64,000 bases of DNA, from assembly GCA_965226435.1 (NCBI GenBank), contig CBDDCY010000013.1:1054001-1118000 (forward strand), read 5' to 3'. Positions 44,822 to 53,342 of this stretch are shown in pieces. The first letter of the stretch is position 1, and each line of letters starts with the position of its first letter. Below the pieces are notes generated by a model. It was not told where the DNA came from. It did no database searches and saw only the letters and a list, made by a program, of their open reading frames with translations. A program made the position numbers and the translations under genes. This DNA is from UBA6623 sp965226435 (GTDB lineage Bacteria > Acidobacteriota > Terriglobia > Bryobacterales > UBA6623).

Positions 44822-45886
44822 CTAGACGTTCTCGGCTTTCAACATCGGCGGAACAAAGGGATGCCGCTTCGCGAGATCGACACCATTGAGCAGTTGACGT
44901 ATCTGGAAGCCCGCGACGATCAGGTGCGAGTATTCGATAGCGGTCGAGGCGTTAGCTTCAAAGGTGGGCAGCCCCGATTCGGGGAATCGCACGGCCCAGC
45001 CGTGACGCCCCTCATAGAAAGCCGGGCGTCCCATCCCCCACGTTTCGAAAACGTTCGTGGCCGGCGCAACCTGTGATTCGTCGAAGCCTTCCGGAATGCC
45101 GCTTCGTTTGAAGTATTCCAGATCCTGATCCCAACGCCCGCGAGCGGCTCGGTAGGCCGTGACGCCGTCAAAATCGCGGGCTTCCGGGCGAGACCCGAAG
45201 ACAGCCAGGAATTCTTCCGTGGGTTCGCTGGGCCGGCTGCCGGCGGACGCCTCCACCGGCCTCCAGGGCTCGGACCCCGTAAAGGGGTTAACCTTCCACC
45301 ATCGGCCGCCGAACTCCTCCGGGGCCTGTTGGTAGGGGCCGATGGGCCATTTCCATGCGTCGGGAACGTCTTGGTAGCGGGGAGTATTCGGCTGAAACGT
45401 CGGCTCCGTCTCCACGATGGGCGCCGCGAAGGAAGCCGCTGCTCCGTTGGAGGATTCCACGCCGTCGGGGTCTCCAGACTCGGTCGTCGACGAGGTTTCC
45501 GGCGCGGGGTCGGCCGAAAACGCCGGCTCGGCCGGTGAGGTTTCCGCCGCTGGCGTGCCGCTGGCGCCTTCATGCGGCGCCGGGTTGGGCACGGGTAGTA
45601 CCTCGGTACCTTGGAAGTCGCCGACAAAGGGCTTTCCGTTGGCTACTTCGTGGGCGCGTGCCCAGGGCGGCGGCGATGTTCCCTGGTGCGGATCCCAATC
45701 GAACCGTGCCGGCGGAGGAAATGCGCGTGCCCTCTCGCCCGCGTGCTCCGCGGCCGGCGAGTCGGCACCGGCGCGAGCGCGGAGAAAGGCTGTGAACTGC
45801 TCGGCGCGCTCGGTGTCGTCGATCTCGATGCGCTCGGGAAAAGGGCGATGCGAAACGGGTGCGGGAAGCGTGACGGGTTGCGGCAT
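44822..45886 (-). CDS. Proline-rich protein of unknown function (cassette gene 3)
   Basis: A 354-residue protein from the ATG at 45886, which has GAGGAA nine bases upstream; longer frames to 45991 (ATG) and 46174 (GTG) remain possible. The first 190 residues are low-complexity, rich in Pro, Ala, Ser, Thr and Glu (TSPAEPAFSADPAPETSSTT). The last 170 residues look folded, rich in Trp, Tyr and Phe (YQDVPDAWKWPIGPYQQAP, FGGRWWKVNPFTGSEPW, NVFETWGMGRPAFYEG). No family is recognised. It is third in a minus-strand cassette of three unknown genes. Confidence 0.6.
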   Translation of the reverse strand: MPQPVTLPAPVSHRPFPERIEIDDTERAEQFTAFLRARAGADSPAAEHAGERARAFPPPARFDWDPHQGTSPPPWARAHEVANGKPFVGDFQGTEVLPVPNPAPHEGASGTPAAETSPAEPAFSADPAPETSSTTESGDPDGVESSNGAAASFAAPIVETEPTFQPNTPRYQDVPDAWKWPIGPYQQAPEEFGGRWWKVNPFTGSEPWRPVEASAGSRPSEPTEEFLAVFGSRPEARDFDGVTAYRAARGRWDQDLEYFKRSGIPEGFDESQVAPATNVFETWGMGRPAFYEGRHGWAVRFPESGLPTFEANASTAIEYSHLIVAGFQIRQLLNGVDLAKRHPFVPPMLKAENV

Positions 45887-46197
45887 GGCTGAAAATTCCT
45901 CGAAAGTTGCTGAAGCGTCGCCGGGGTTCGGGCACGCCGCGTGCCATTCAGCAGCGGGAGAGGCCGCGCGGGGAAACGCTTTTGGATTCATGAAGTTAGT
46001 CGGGCGGTCGAGCTGTGACGAGAGCCGCCGCCGGCGACGAATTTTCGTCCAGCGGCAATTTTTTGCGCGCTGGGCGGCGAGGTCGACTCGAAGTTCCCGA
46101 AGGTGAAGGTTCAGGCGCTTACCGACGTCCGAGGCTTTGCCCGCCTTGCGCGAGCGGCCCCCAAAAAGTTCCACTAACCACGAGGGATCGAGAGCGC
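45887..46197. other. Gap upstream of cassette gene 3
   Basis: If cassette gene 3 starts at 45886 this 311-bp stretch is non-coding; the frame of gene 3 is open through it up to 46174, but the residues encoded (many Arg, Lys and basic runs such as KIRRRRRL) do not look like protein. No repeat or strong hairpin was seen. Confidence 0.35.
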
Positions 46198-46434
46198 TTA
46201 CACCAGCTTGTAATAGACGAAGTCCGCGCTATCGCCTCCGACGAGCGTCTTTCTAATCTCGAAGTGGTTTGTCTTGTTGGGGTCGAAAAGATCCCCGATG
46301 TGCAACAGGAACCGTGCCGGGTCGAAACTGGGGTTGTTCTTGTCGATGTCAAAGGTCAACGTAATGGGTCTTATCGGCGACGTCGCCGGGCGGGATCGCC
46401 ACGACGGCCTGCATCGAACTGGCGACATCTTCAC
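46198..46434 (-). pseudogene. C-terminal piece of cassette gene 2 after a frameshift
   Basis: This frame carries a sensible tail from about 46370 down: PITLTFDIDKNNPSFDPARF, then HIGDLFDPNKTNHFEIRK and a final VYYKLV. The part before that (MKMSPVRCRPSWRSRP) is an out-of-frame shadow of the preceding piece. Removing one base in GATAAGACCCATTACG would join both into one protein of about 225 residues. Confidence 0.65.
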
Positions 46435-46873
46435 GGTAGCTCCGTAGCTCGAAATCCTCCGCTCTCGAATGGGGAATCCTTGCGAGCAGCCGCTTATGCG
46501 TCGCGTGGATCGTCGCGTCTTTGTTGAAAGTTCTCTTGATGATCTTGAAAAAGTCGGGCGTCACGGCGCAATAGACGCGGTCCATCTCACAGTGGAATAC
46601 ATTGCGGACCGAACGGTTGAGTCGCCCGCGCCGAGTCGGCACCGCGGCCAATTTGGCAAGGATGTTCAACAGACAAGCCTTCCGTCGATCCTGGTTGGTT
46701 CGGGTCGTCAACCAGTCGACGGCGCTTAGCCGGTCAAGCTTGGAGGCTTTGTGGTTCAGAATGTCGAGGGAATCCTGGTCGAAGTCCGAGAATGGGCTCA
46801 GCGAGATCGTTTGCTTGGGCGGCTTGGCTTCGAAAACTACTTTCCGCGCGGGGGACTTGGAAACCGTAATCAC
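46349..46873 (-). CDS. Protein of unknown function (cassette gene 2), N-terminal piece
   Basis: 174 codons from a GTG start with AGGTGA a few bases before it. It begins MITVSKSPARKVVFEAKPPK and contains a basic, Lys/Arg-rich middle (TNQDRRKACLLNILAKLAAV) and a segment DRVYCAVTPDFFKIIKRTF. After VAIPPGDVADK the frame leaves the sense reading and stops in THYVDL; the homologous continuation is in the next frame (see the previous entry). No family is recognised. It begins six bases after cassette gene 1, so the two are translated together. Confidence 0.65.
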   Translation of the reverse strand: MITVSKSPARKVVFEAKPPKQTISLSPFSDFDQDSLDILNHKASKLDRLSAVDWLTTRTNQDRRKACLLNILAKLAAVPTRRGRLNRSVRNVFHCEMDRVYCAVTPDFFKIIKRTFNKDATIHATHKRLLARIPHSRAEDFELRSYREDVASSMQAVVAIPPGDVADKTHYVDL

Positions 46874-46879
46874 CTGTTT

Positions 46880-47221
46880 TCACCTGACGAAGGGGAGTTC
46901 GCCCACTGCCAGTTTTAGATCGTAGCGGCCTTCGGGCAGCGATTCGTTATCCACGCCCTCGAAGCGAATTCCGCCGCCGACCTTCCCGGCCTCCAAGTCA
47001 AAGCGATTGATCCATCCGTGACGTTTTTGCACCTGCTTGAAAAGGATCTTCGTGCCGGCGTCGATCGGAGACAGGCTGAGCGAGAGCTTTCTGGGGAAAG
47101 CGCTGGTTTCGCCGTCCAGTACGATGCCTTGCTCGTAAGCTTGCGGTGGGGTGGTGCGAAACTGCGTGATCGGAACGGCTTTGCCGCCCCTTTGGAATTG
47201 AATGACGAAACTTGCGGCCAT
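46880..47221 (-). CDS. Small beta-rich protein of unknown function (cassette gene 1)
   Basis: A 113-residue soluble protein without a signal peptide, beginning MAASFVIQFQRGGKAVPITQ. Strand-like segments alternate with charged turns (GETSAFPRKLSLSLSPIDAG, GGIRFEGVDNESLPEGRYD), suggesting a beta-sandwich. It starts at an ATG on the minus strand and its stop lies six bases before cassette gene 2. The next minus-strand gene upstream (yihY) ends 24 bp before its start. No relative is recognised. Confidence 0.65.
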   Translation of the reverse strand: MAASFVIQFQRGGKAVPITQFRTTPPQAYEQGIVLDGETSAFPRKLSLSLSPIDAGTKILFKQVQKRHGWINRFDLEAGKVGGGIRFEGVDNESLPEGRYDLKLAVGELPFVR

Positions 47222-47245
47222 AAACGCCTCCTCGTTTGCGAATGG

Positions 47246-48262
47246 TTACGACGGTTCGCTGCAAGTATATCCGCTATTCCTTTTTGAGTAAATACAAAAA
47301 ATGTCGCCGGACCGGACTCGGCGGACGCGCTGAAACCCCCGGCGTGGCGCGGTCAGGGACTCGTCGACGCCAAGCGCCTCGGCGCTTTCCGCGCGAGAAC
47401 CGAACTGCCGTGCGTAAACAGCGGTGAACTGCGCACCCAACAAAAACACGCGCAAGGAATAGTAGAGCCACACCAGGACCAACACCAACGACCCCGCCGC
47501 GCCGTAAACCGACGCCAAGCTGCTGCGCCCCAAGTAGAGCCCGATCAAGTAATTACCGAGGGATAAAAGCAGCGCCGTGACGAATGCGCCCAACCACACA
47601 TCCCCCCAACGAATATCGGTTTCCGGCAATATCTTGAAAATGACCGCGAAAAGAAAAGTCATCAAAGTGAACACGATCAGGACGGCGCCGAGATGCAACA
47701 GGAAACCGGGCACTTCGAAATAACGCCCCAGCAGATCACCGGCGGCGTGCAGCGCGGTGTTGGCCGAGACGGCGACCGAGAGCAATCCGCCCAGGCTCAG
47801 TACCATCAGGAAAGCCAGCAGCCTGCTTGTGAGGTAACGCAGGAGGGCCCTCCTCTTGCCGGGGGGATGCGTGACGTTCCAGATATCGTTCAGGGCGCTG
47901 CGTAGCTCCGCGAACAAAACCGTTGCCCCAAAGAGAAGCACCCCCACGCCGATTAGTGTTCCTAACGTGCCCGAAAGTTCTCGGTTGGCGCGTTCCCCAA
48001 CGGACAATACGAAGGCCGCGCGACCCGGCCCCATCAGGCCTTCCAGGTAAGCCAGGGTTTCCTGCCGCGCCGCCGATTCACCGATCATCGCCGAGGCCAC
48101 CGCGATGATCATCAGCAAGGCGGGCGCCATCGAAAACAACGCGTAGAACGCAAGAGCGGCGGCAAGGCGCGAAACCTTGTCTCGGTGCCAGGTCAGCAAG
48201 GCTTCGAAGATTAAGCCCCAGGTCGCCCGTAGGTACGACGAGGGAGCTTCCGACGTGTTCAT
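47246..48262 (-). CDS. YihY/UPF0761 family inner membrane protein
   Basis: A 338-residue protein with six membrane helices, of the family once called RNase BN and now of unknown transport or envelope function. Family motifs are visible: KVSRLAAALAFYALFSMAPA near the N-terminus, ELRSALNDIWNV after helix 2, and ETDIRWGDVWLGAFVTALL, LIGLYLG and YGAAGSLVLVLVWLYYS in the C-terminal half. The ATG at 48262 (MNTSEAP) fits the family start better than that at 48292. The last 35 residues are not family-like. It stands upstream of the unknown cassette on the same strand, 24 bp away. Confidence 0.9.
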   Translation of the reverse strand: MNTSEAPSSYLRATWGLIFEALLTWHRDKVSRLAAALAFYALFSMAPALLMIIAVASAMIGESAARQETLAYLEGLMGPGRAAFVLSVGERANRELSGTLGTLIGVGVLLFGATVLFAELRSALNDIWNVTHPPGKRRALLRYLTSRLLAFLMVLSLGGLLSVAVSANTALHAAGDLLGRYFEVPGFLLHLGAVLIVFTLMTFLFAVIFKILPETDIRWGDVWLGAFVTALLLSLGNYLIGLYLGRSSLASVYGAAGSLVLVLVWLYYSLRVFLLGAQFTAVYARQFGSRAESAEALGVDESLTAPRRGFQRVRRVRSGDIFCIYSKRNSGYTCSEPS

Positions 48263-48478
48263 GCGTTTGTCAGTGTAGACGTTTTGCGGCAACGAGTTGG
48301 TGGTGCCGGCGTGCCCGCGGAATTCGTCTGGGGAAATTGGCGGCGCCAGCCGATCCCCTGAAATAGGCGAAAGGTTCTAAGGCGTCCAACTCGGTCGGCT
48401 AAGGTAGAGTGTTCGCTCCGCCGGGTTGCGGGTCCCGCGATGCCGTCGCTAGATTGAAACTAACGAAAAGAGCGCCTC

Positions 48479-49657
48479 TTGCGAAAACCTCAAATCTTGA
48501 AAATCATCCTCTCCTGCCTCGTTGCGAGCCTCGCGTGTCTCTCCTGCGGCCCCCAGGCTGACGGCGATACCGTCGCCCGGAGCCTCACGCAAGCGCAAAC
48601 GCAAGACGGGCGCTACATTTCCTGGCAAGAGCATCTGATCGACGACCAAACCTTAGGCGGGACGGTCCCGATCAGGGGCGGAGACGGTCTTCACATGGCC
48701 GACCTTGACCACGACGACATTCTCGACATGATCTCGATTCACGGCGAGAGTAGTTATGTTCGAGTGGTCTTCGGTTCCGATGACGTCGACACCTGGTTCC
48801 GTCTATCGCTCGCCGAGGGTAGGGAAGTGCGTCAGCCTCTCGACCTCGCCGTGGGTGATGCCGATGGAGACGGCTTCGACGACGCCGTGGTCGCAACGCG
48901 TGACGGACATCTCTTGTATCTCGAAAATCCCGGGGGTACCGTGCGCGGTTTTCGCTGGGGACGCACCATTCCGCCCGCGACGACGGGACGGGGTTCTTTC
49001 GACCGTGTCTCGTTGGCCGACTTCGACGCCGACGGGCGTCCGGAAGTTCTCGCGGTCAACGGAGGCGAGGGGCGCGATCCAAGTCACGACGCCCCGGGCC
49101 CCGGTATCTCCTGGTTCACTCTCCCCCCCGACCCGCTCGATGGAGACGGCTGGCGAGAAAACCTTCTTCTCTCCGGCAGGCAGGCGGTCAACGCTCGTCC
49201 GGTCGATCTTGACGCCGACGGAGATCTTGATGTGGTTGCCGCCCTGAGCGAAGGTCCGCCGCTGGTTTGGTTTGAAAACACGCCCGCGGAATCGGGCGCC
49301 GAGGGAGAAACCGGCGGCGGAGTCGTCTTCGCCGCGCGGGAGTTCTGGAGTGAAGAAGGCCCGAGCGGCCCCAGACCCGACGGCTCTCGATTGGGCGCCG
49401 GCGACCTCAATCAAGACGGCCGCGTTGACCTTGTCGCTTTGAGTGCCGGCGACGCCTCGGAGCTTCTGTGGATCGAGCAGCCCGCCGACCTTTCACAGCC
49501 CTGGGCGATTCATTCGCTCGGGACGATCGCACCCGATCGCGTGGCGGACTTCGGAATCGCGGACATTGACGGCGACAAGGCGCTCGACGTCATCGTCGCA
49601 GTCGCGGCGGCGAGAGTTCCGCGAAAGACAAGGCGGATGAAGACGAAGCGGATGTGA
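48479..49657 (+). CDS. FG-GAP/VCBS repeat lipoprotein, N-terminal piece before a frameshift
   Basis: 392 codons from a TTG. A lipoprotein-like leader (ILSCLVASLACLSCG) precedes four to five FG-GAP/VCBS repeats, calcium-binding blades of an integrin-like propeller: MADLDHDDILDMISIHG, LAVGDADGDGFDDAVVATRD, LADFDADGRPEVLAVNGG, DLDADGDLDVVAALSEG, IADIDGDKALDVIVAV. The last repeat is cut in VAAARVPRK; the sense continues in another frame as GESSAKDKADEDEADVTAGD. The protein probably lies on the cell surface and may bind ligands. Confidence 0.8.
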   Translation: MRKPQILKIILSCLVASLACLSCGPQADGDTVARSLTQAQTQDGRYISWQEHLIDDQTLGGTVPIRGGDGLHMADLDHDDILDMISIHGESSYVRVVFGSDDVDTWFRLSLAEGREVRQPLDLAVGDADGDGFDDAVVATRDGHLLYLENPGGTVRGFRWGRTIPPATTGRGSFDRVSLADFDADGRPEVLAVNGGEGRDPSHDAPGPGISWFTLPPDPLDGDGWRENLLLSGRQAVNARPVDLDADGDLDVVAALSEGPPLVWFENTPAESGAEGETGGGVVFAAREFWSEEGPSGPRPDGSRLGAGDLNQDGRVDLVALSAGDASELLWIEQPADLSQPWAIHSLGTIAPDRVADFGIADIDGDKALDVIVAVAAARVPRKTRRMKTKRM

Positions 49658-49953
49658 CAGCCGGCGACCCCGCCGGTCGTATCGCTTGGTTCGCGAACCC
49701 GGGCGAAGCCGGCGAAAGCTGGACGCGTCATGACATCTCTCGACGAGCCGCGGGTTCTTATGTGGGCTTTGTTGCCCACGACATCGATCAAGACGGCGAT
49801 GTCGATTTCTTCGTCACCCGCGGAGGGAGTGGCTCATTCGACGGGTTGATTTGGTTGCAACAACTCCATTCCACCGCTCCGGCGATTCAATTCACGCCCG
49901 GCCGCGAAGAAGGCGAAAAAACCACTCGGTTTGCCGTCCGCGGATTAGGCTGA
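49654..49953 (+). pseudogene. FG-GAP/VCBS protein, C-terminal piece after a frameshift
   Basis: 99 codons whose text (AGDPAGRIAWFANPGEAGESW, FVAHDIDQDGDVDFFVTRGG) is the last FG-GAP repeat of the preceding gene, with the same wording as its earlier blades. A one-base deletion in the GCGGCGGCG run near 49606 would explain the break. It ends 11 bp before the end of the convergent quinoprotein gene. Confidence 0.75.
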
Positions 49954-49964
49954 GCCGACCCGCG

Positions 49965-51563
49965 CTAAGGTCGCTTCGTGATCTTCGGCAACGCCATCGG
50001 CTCGGCCGCCTCGAAGAGCCCAAAGGCGAAGACCGCCGTGGCCGAGGCGATGGCTACGTATTGCCGGCCGTCGACTTCGTAGGTCATCGGCGATGCGGTC
50101 AGCAGCTCGCCCATGTTGAAATTCCAAAGGTGGTGGCCGGTCCTTGCGTCCAGCGCCAGCAACTGCCCGTCGTCGTCGCCCGAGAAAAGCACGCCCGTCG
50201 CCGTCGATACGGTACCGCTCCACATGCGCCCAAGCCCGGTCATCGGGTACTCCCAGGCAGGCTTGCCGGTCTTGGGGTCAATCGCGCGCAGAATGATCTG
50301 CCCACCCTCCTCGGTGGCGCCGCCGCCCGAAAAATTCTTCATCGGCACCGGCTCTTGCTCCGACGTGGTGTACAAGCCGCATTGCTCGAGCGTGAGCACA
50401 TAGAGCAGGCCGGTAGCCGGGAAATAGGTCTGCCCCATCCAGTTCGTCGCGCCCTTGACGCTGGGACACACCCAGTTGCCCTCAGGCGTGGGGTCGGTGC
50501 CCGGTATCACGATCGGGCGGCCGTCGTCGCCGATTCCCTCGGCCCAGGTTAGTTTGTCGACCAACTTCGTAGCCCGCAAGTATTCGCCTGTTTCGCGATC
50601 CAGCACATAAAAGAAACCATTACGATTCGCGTGCAGCACGAGCTTGCGTTCGCGGCCTTCCCAGGGCAAATCAACCAAAATGGGCCAGCTCTGAGCATCC
50701 CAATCGTGTGTGTCGTGGGGCGTGAATTGGAAGTGCCACTTGCGCTTGCCCGTTTCCGGATCGAGCGCGAGCAACGACGACGTGTAGAGATTGTCGCCCG
50801 GCCGCACTCTCGGGTTGAAGTCCGGCCAAGCGTTGCCGGTCGTCCAATAGAGGGTGTTGAGCTCGGGGTCGAACGTGCCGGAGAGCCAAGCCGCGCCGCC
50901 GCCCCACTCGATCATGTCGCCCCAGGTTTCAGATCCCGGCTCGCCCTTCGCGGGAATGGTGTAGGTGCGCCAGAGGATCTCCCCGGTCTCGGCCGAAAGA
51001 GCCGCGATAAAGCCCCGTACGCCGCTGTCGCCGCCCGTGTTGCCGACGATCACCTTGTCCTTAACAACGAGCGGAGCCGCGGTCGAGGTTGCGCCGTCGT
51101 CGACGCTTGCGTATTGCTTGCTGAATAGCACGCCGCCGGTTCGCCGGTCGAGCGCGGTGAGATAGTTGTCGGTGGTGCAGAAATAGACGCGGTCACCGAG
51201 AAGGGCCACGCCGCGGTTGACGCCGTGCTTCTCGGCTCGCGGATCGAAGTAGCTCCAGATCAGCTGGCCGGTCCGGGCGTCGAGAGCAAAGACCGTGTTC
51301 ACGCTGGTGACGTACATCACGCCTCCGTGGACAAGCGGCGTCGCGCGCAGCCCTTGGGCTTTCGGCACGTGGTAGACCCACTTCGCGACCATCGACCCGG
51401 CGTTTTCGGGCGTGATTTGCTTGAGCGGGCTGTGCCGCCAGCCGTTGTAGCTGCCGGCGTAGGTCAGCCAGTCCTTCCCCGGTCCCCGGAGAATGTCTTT
51501 GTAGGTCACTTGCGCGGAGGCGACCCCACACAGCGCGAAAGCCAAGATCCAACGGCCGGTCAT
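49965..51563 (-). CDS. PQQ-dependent dehydrogenase (quinoprotein), secreted
   Basis: A 532-residue eight-bladed quinoprotein of the alcohol/aldose dehydrogenase type with a signal peptide (WILAFALCGVASA). PQQ-site regions are recognisable: GVNRGVALL, GNTGGDSGVRGFIAAL, TTGNAWPDFNP and PHDTHDWDAQSWP, with the Ca-ligand Asp and catalytic Asp region. The adjacent cysteine pair that usually precedes VNRG in alcohol dehydrogenases is absent (HGVNRG). It oxidises an alcohol or sugar in the periplasm. Its start overlaps the stop of the di-haem cytochrome c gene (ATGA), the likely electron acceptor. Confidence 0.92.
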   Translation of the reverse strand: MTGRWILAFALCGVASAQVTYKDILRGPGKDWLTYAGSYNGWRHSPLKQITPENAGSMVAKWVYHVPKAQGLRATPLVHGGVMYVTSVNTVFALDARTGQLIWSYFDPRAEKHGVNRGVALLGDRVYFCTTDNYLTALDRRTGGVLFSKQYASVDDGATSTAAPLVVKDKVIVGNTGGDSGVRGFIAALSAETGEILWRTYTIPAKGEPGSETWGDMIEWGGGAAWLSGTFDPELNTLYWTTGNAWPDFNPRVRPGDNLYTSSLLALDPETGKRKWHFQFTPHDTHDWDAQSWPILVDLPWEGRERKLVLHANRNGFFYVLDRETGEYLRATKLVDKLTWAEGIGDDGRPIVIPGTDPTPEGNWVCPSVKGATNWMGQTYFPATGLLYVLTLEQCGLYTTSEQEPVPMKNFSGGGATEEGGQIILRAIDPKTGKPAWEYPMTGLGRMWSGTVSTATGVLFSGDDDGQLLALDARTGHHLWNFNMGELLTASPMTYEVDGRQYVAIASATAVFAFGLFEAAEPMALPKITKRP

Positions 51564-52396
51564 TGCTCGGTCTCCCGAGGCTTGGCCTCCCTGGCGGGCC
51601 GTGAACTCCGGCCGGCCAGGTAGGCGAATAGGTTTTCAAGCTCTTCGTCGGACAGACGGCCCTCATAGTCGCCGGGCATAGGCGAGCGGTCGAGCAGATC
51701 GATTTGTTCCACGTCGCGCATCGAGATCAAATGCAATTTACCCTCTTGGTCGATGACTTGCAGCGAATAGTTGTTGCGATTGCGCGCGACGCCCTCGATG
51801 ACCGAACCGTTTGCAAACGTTACGGTGACGCCCTCCTGGCCCAGCCGGTCGATTTCCCTTGAAGGATTAAGTACTGATTCCTTGATGATGGCAAGCGGCC
51901 GCACCCCGCCGATGTTCGTCAGATCGGGCCCCATGCGTCCGCCTTGGCCGTGAATCGCGTGGCACGCGGAGCAGCCCGCCTTGTCGCCCCAAAAGACATC
52001 GGCGCCGGCTTGGGCGTTGCCGGGCGTGGGGTTTTCGGCCGCGGGACCAATGAGGGCGTGCAAGAAAGCGACGAGTCGCCAGGTCTCCTCTTCGGAGAGA
52101 TTGGTCGCGGGCATATCGGCGCCGGGCAGACCGTTGCGAATCACATTGAAAATTCTTTCGTCGCTAAGCGGATGCCACAGGGGTCGCCGCACCAAGTTGG
52201 GTCCGCGGCCGCCCGAGCCGTCGGGCCCGTGGCACCCGGCGCAGGAGAGCGCCCACAGCTTCGCGCCGGCGGCGATGGCTTCCGGATTACCGATAGCCGG
52301 GTGGTTGGAGCCGCCGACATATTTACTCGGAGGGCCTTCCTGGGCCCAGGCCGAAGGCAGTAGGGTCAAACATAACCCGAAAACGAAACCCCTCAT
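51560..52396 (-). CDS. Di-haem c-type cytochrome, partner of the quinoprotein
   Basis: A 278-residue periplasmic protein with a signal peptide (LCLTLLPSAWA) and two cytochrome c domains: CAGCH at 52-56 and CSACH at 142-146. The region after it (ILNPSREIDR-like SVLNPSREID and VTVTFANGSVIEG) is the extra domain found in PQQ-associated cytochromes of acidobacteria and planctomycetes. Methionine ligands are plausible in GADMPATNL and GGRMGPDL. It takes electrons from the PQQ enzyme downstream. The ATG at 52396 opens the signal peptide; the longer frame to 52579 is not supported. Confidence 0.92.
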   Translation of the reverse strand: MRGFVFGLCLTLLPSAWAQEGPPSKYVGGSNHPAIGNPEAIAAGAKLWALSCAGCHGPDGSGGRGPNLVRRPLWHPLSDERIFNVIRNGLPGADMPATNLSEEETWRLVAFLHALIGPAAENPTPGNAQAGADVFWGDKAGCSACHAIHGQGGRMGPDLTNIGGVRPLAIIKESVLNPSREIDRLGQEGVTVTFANGSVIEGVARNRNNYSLQVIDQEGKLHLISMRDVEQIDLLDRSPMPGDYEGRLSDEELENLFAYLAGRSSRPAREAKPRETEQ

Positions 52397-52593
52397 GTCC
52401 AAATAATGATAACAACCAGGCAGGAGCCTCAAGGCTCTGAAAGGCCGAGTCGGCGCGAGCCACGCCCCGGCACCCTTTCGTATACTGACTCGGTAACCGC
52501 TCTTCTTCGCAATCAGCGGAGATGGGCGCTGAGCGAGAACGCGATCCGAGAACGCCGCCGCGGCAGCGTGAACCGGCACTCCGTTCGGACATT

Positions 52594-53178
52594 ATGGACA
52601 AGTACATCATCTTCGGACCCCAGGGCTCGGGCAAAGGCACGCAAAGCGGGCTTCTTTGCGAAGAGTTCGACTTCGTTCACATCTCGATCGGTGATATCCT
52701 GCGGCGGCACGTCGCTCATCACACGAAACTGGGAGCGCGGGTACAAAAAATCGCGGACCAAGGGTTGCTCGTTTCCGACGAGGTCATCGAGCCCGTTCTT
52801 CGCGCGCGGCTGGAGGAGCACGACTGGAACTACGGTTTTGTGCTCGACGGTTTCCCGCGCACACCGCCCCAGGCCGAGTATCTGTTTCGGAACTGGGACA
52901 TCGACCGCGTCATCTATCTGGATCTCCCCGACGATGTCGTCTACCAACGAGTGATGCGCCGCGCGGGCCTCGGCGAGGGCGCGGGCTTCACCAAGCGGGC
53001 GGATGACAATCCCGAAGTGCTCAAGACACGACTTGCCGAGTACCACAGCCAAACCCAGCCGCTGCTTGCTTTCTATGAAAGGAAGCATTTATTGCTGCGA
53101 GTCGACGCCGGCCGGCCGATCGAGGATGTCTACACCGACATTCGCGCCGGGCTGGGATTACCAAGAAACAACAGCTGA
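52594..53178 (+). CDS. adk: Adenylate kinase family nucleoside monophosphate kinase
   Basis: A 194-residue kinase that equilibrates AMP, ADP and ATP. The P-loop GPQGSGKGTQ is at the N-terminus, the AMP region includes HISIGDILRRHV and DGFPRTPPQAEYL, and RADDNPEVLKTRL carries the catalytic arginines. The lid is short (RAGLGEGAGFTK), as in short-type adenylate kinases, so use of other nucleoside monophosphates cannot be excluded. The ATG at 52594 is directly followed by the P-loop strand; longer frames are rejected. It is divergent from the cytochrome gene (197 bp between starts). Confidence 0.9.
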   Translation: MDKYIIFGPQGSGKGTQSGLLCEEFDFVHISIGDILRRHVAHHTKLGARVQKIADQGLLVSDEVIEPVLRARLEEHDWNYGFVLDGFPRTPPQAEYLFRNWDIDRVIYLDLPDDVVYQRVMRRAGLGEGAGFTKRADDNPEVLKTRLAEYHSQTQPLLAFYERKHLLLRVDAGRPIEDVYTDIRAGLGLPRNNS

Positions 53179-53256
53179 TGTAGCGAGGTGGAGAGCCCGC
53201 GGCCTCTTCCGCCCCTCAATTGCACCGCTTACGTTGTCGCTCGAGGACTCACGAAC

Positions 53257-53316
53257 AGCCTCAGCCGCGAAGCGGCGGCGGGAATATAGCCTGGGGTGGA
53301 GCCGAAGGCGGAACCT
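53257..53316. repeat. Dispersed repeat R2, truncated copy
   Basis: CTCAGCCGCGAAGCGGCGGC, then ATAGCCTGGGGTGGAGCC and GAAGGCGGAACC match the first third of R2 at 37563-37622. The rest of the unit and the terminal palindrome are missing. It lies in the 164 bp between adenylate kinase and the CmcI-like gene. Confidence 0.7.
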
Positions 53317-53342
53317 CAATCTCGCCGATCGACGGAATCCGA

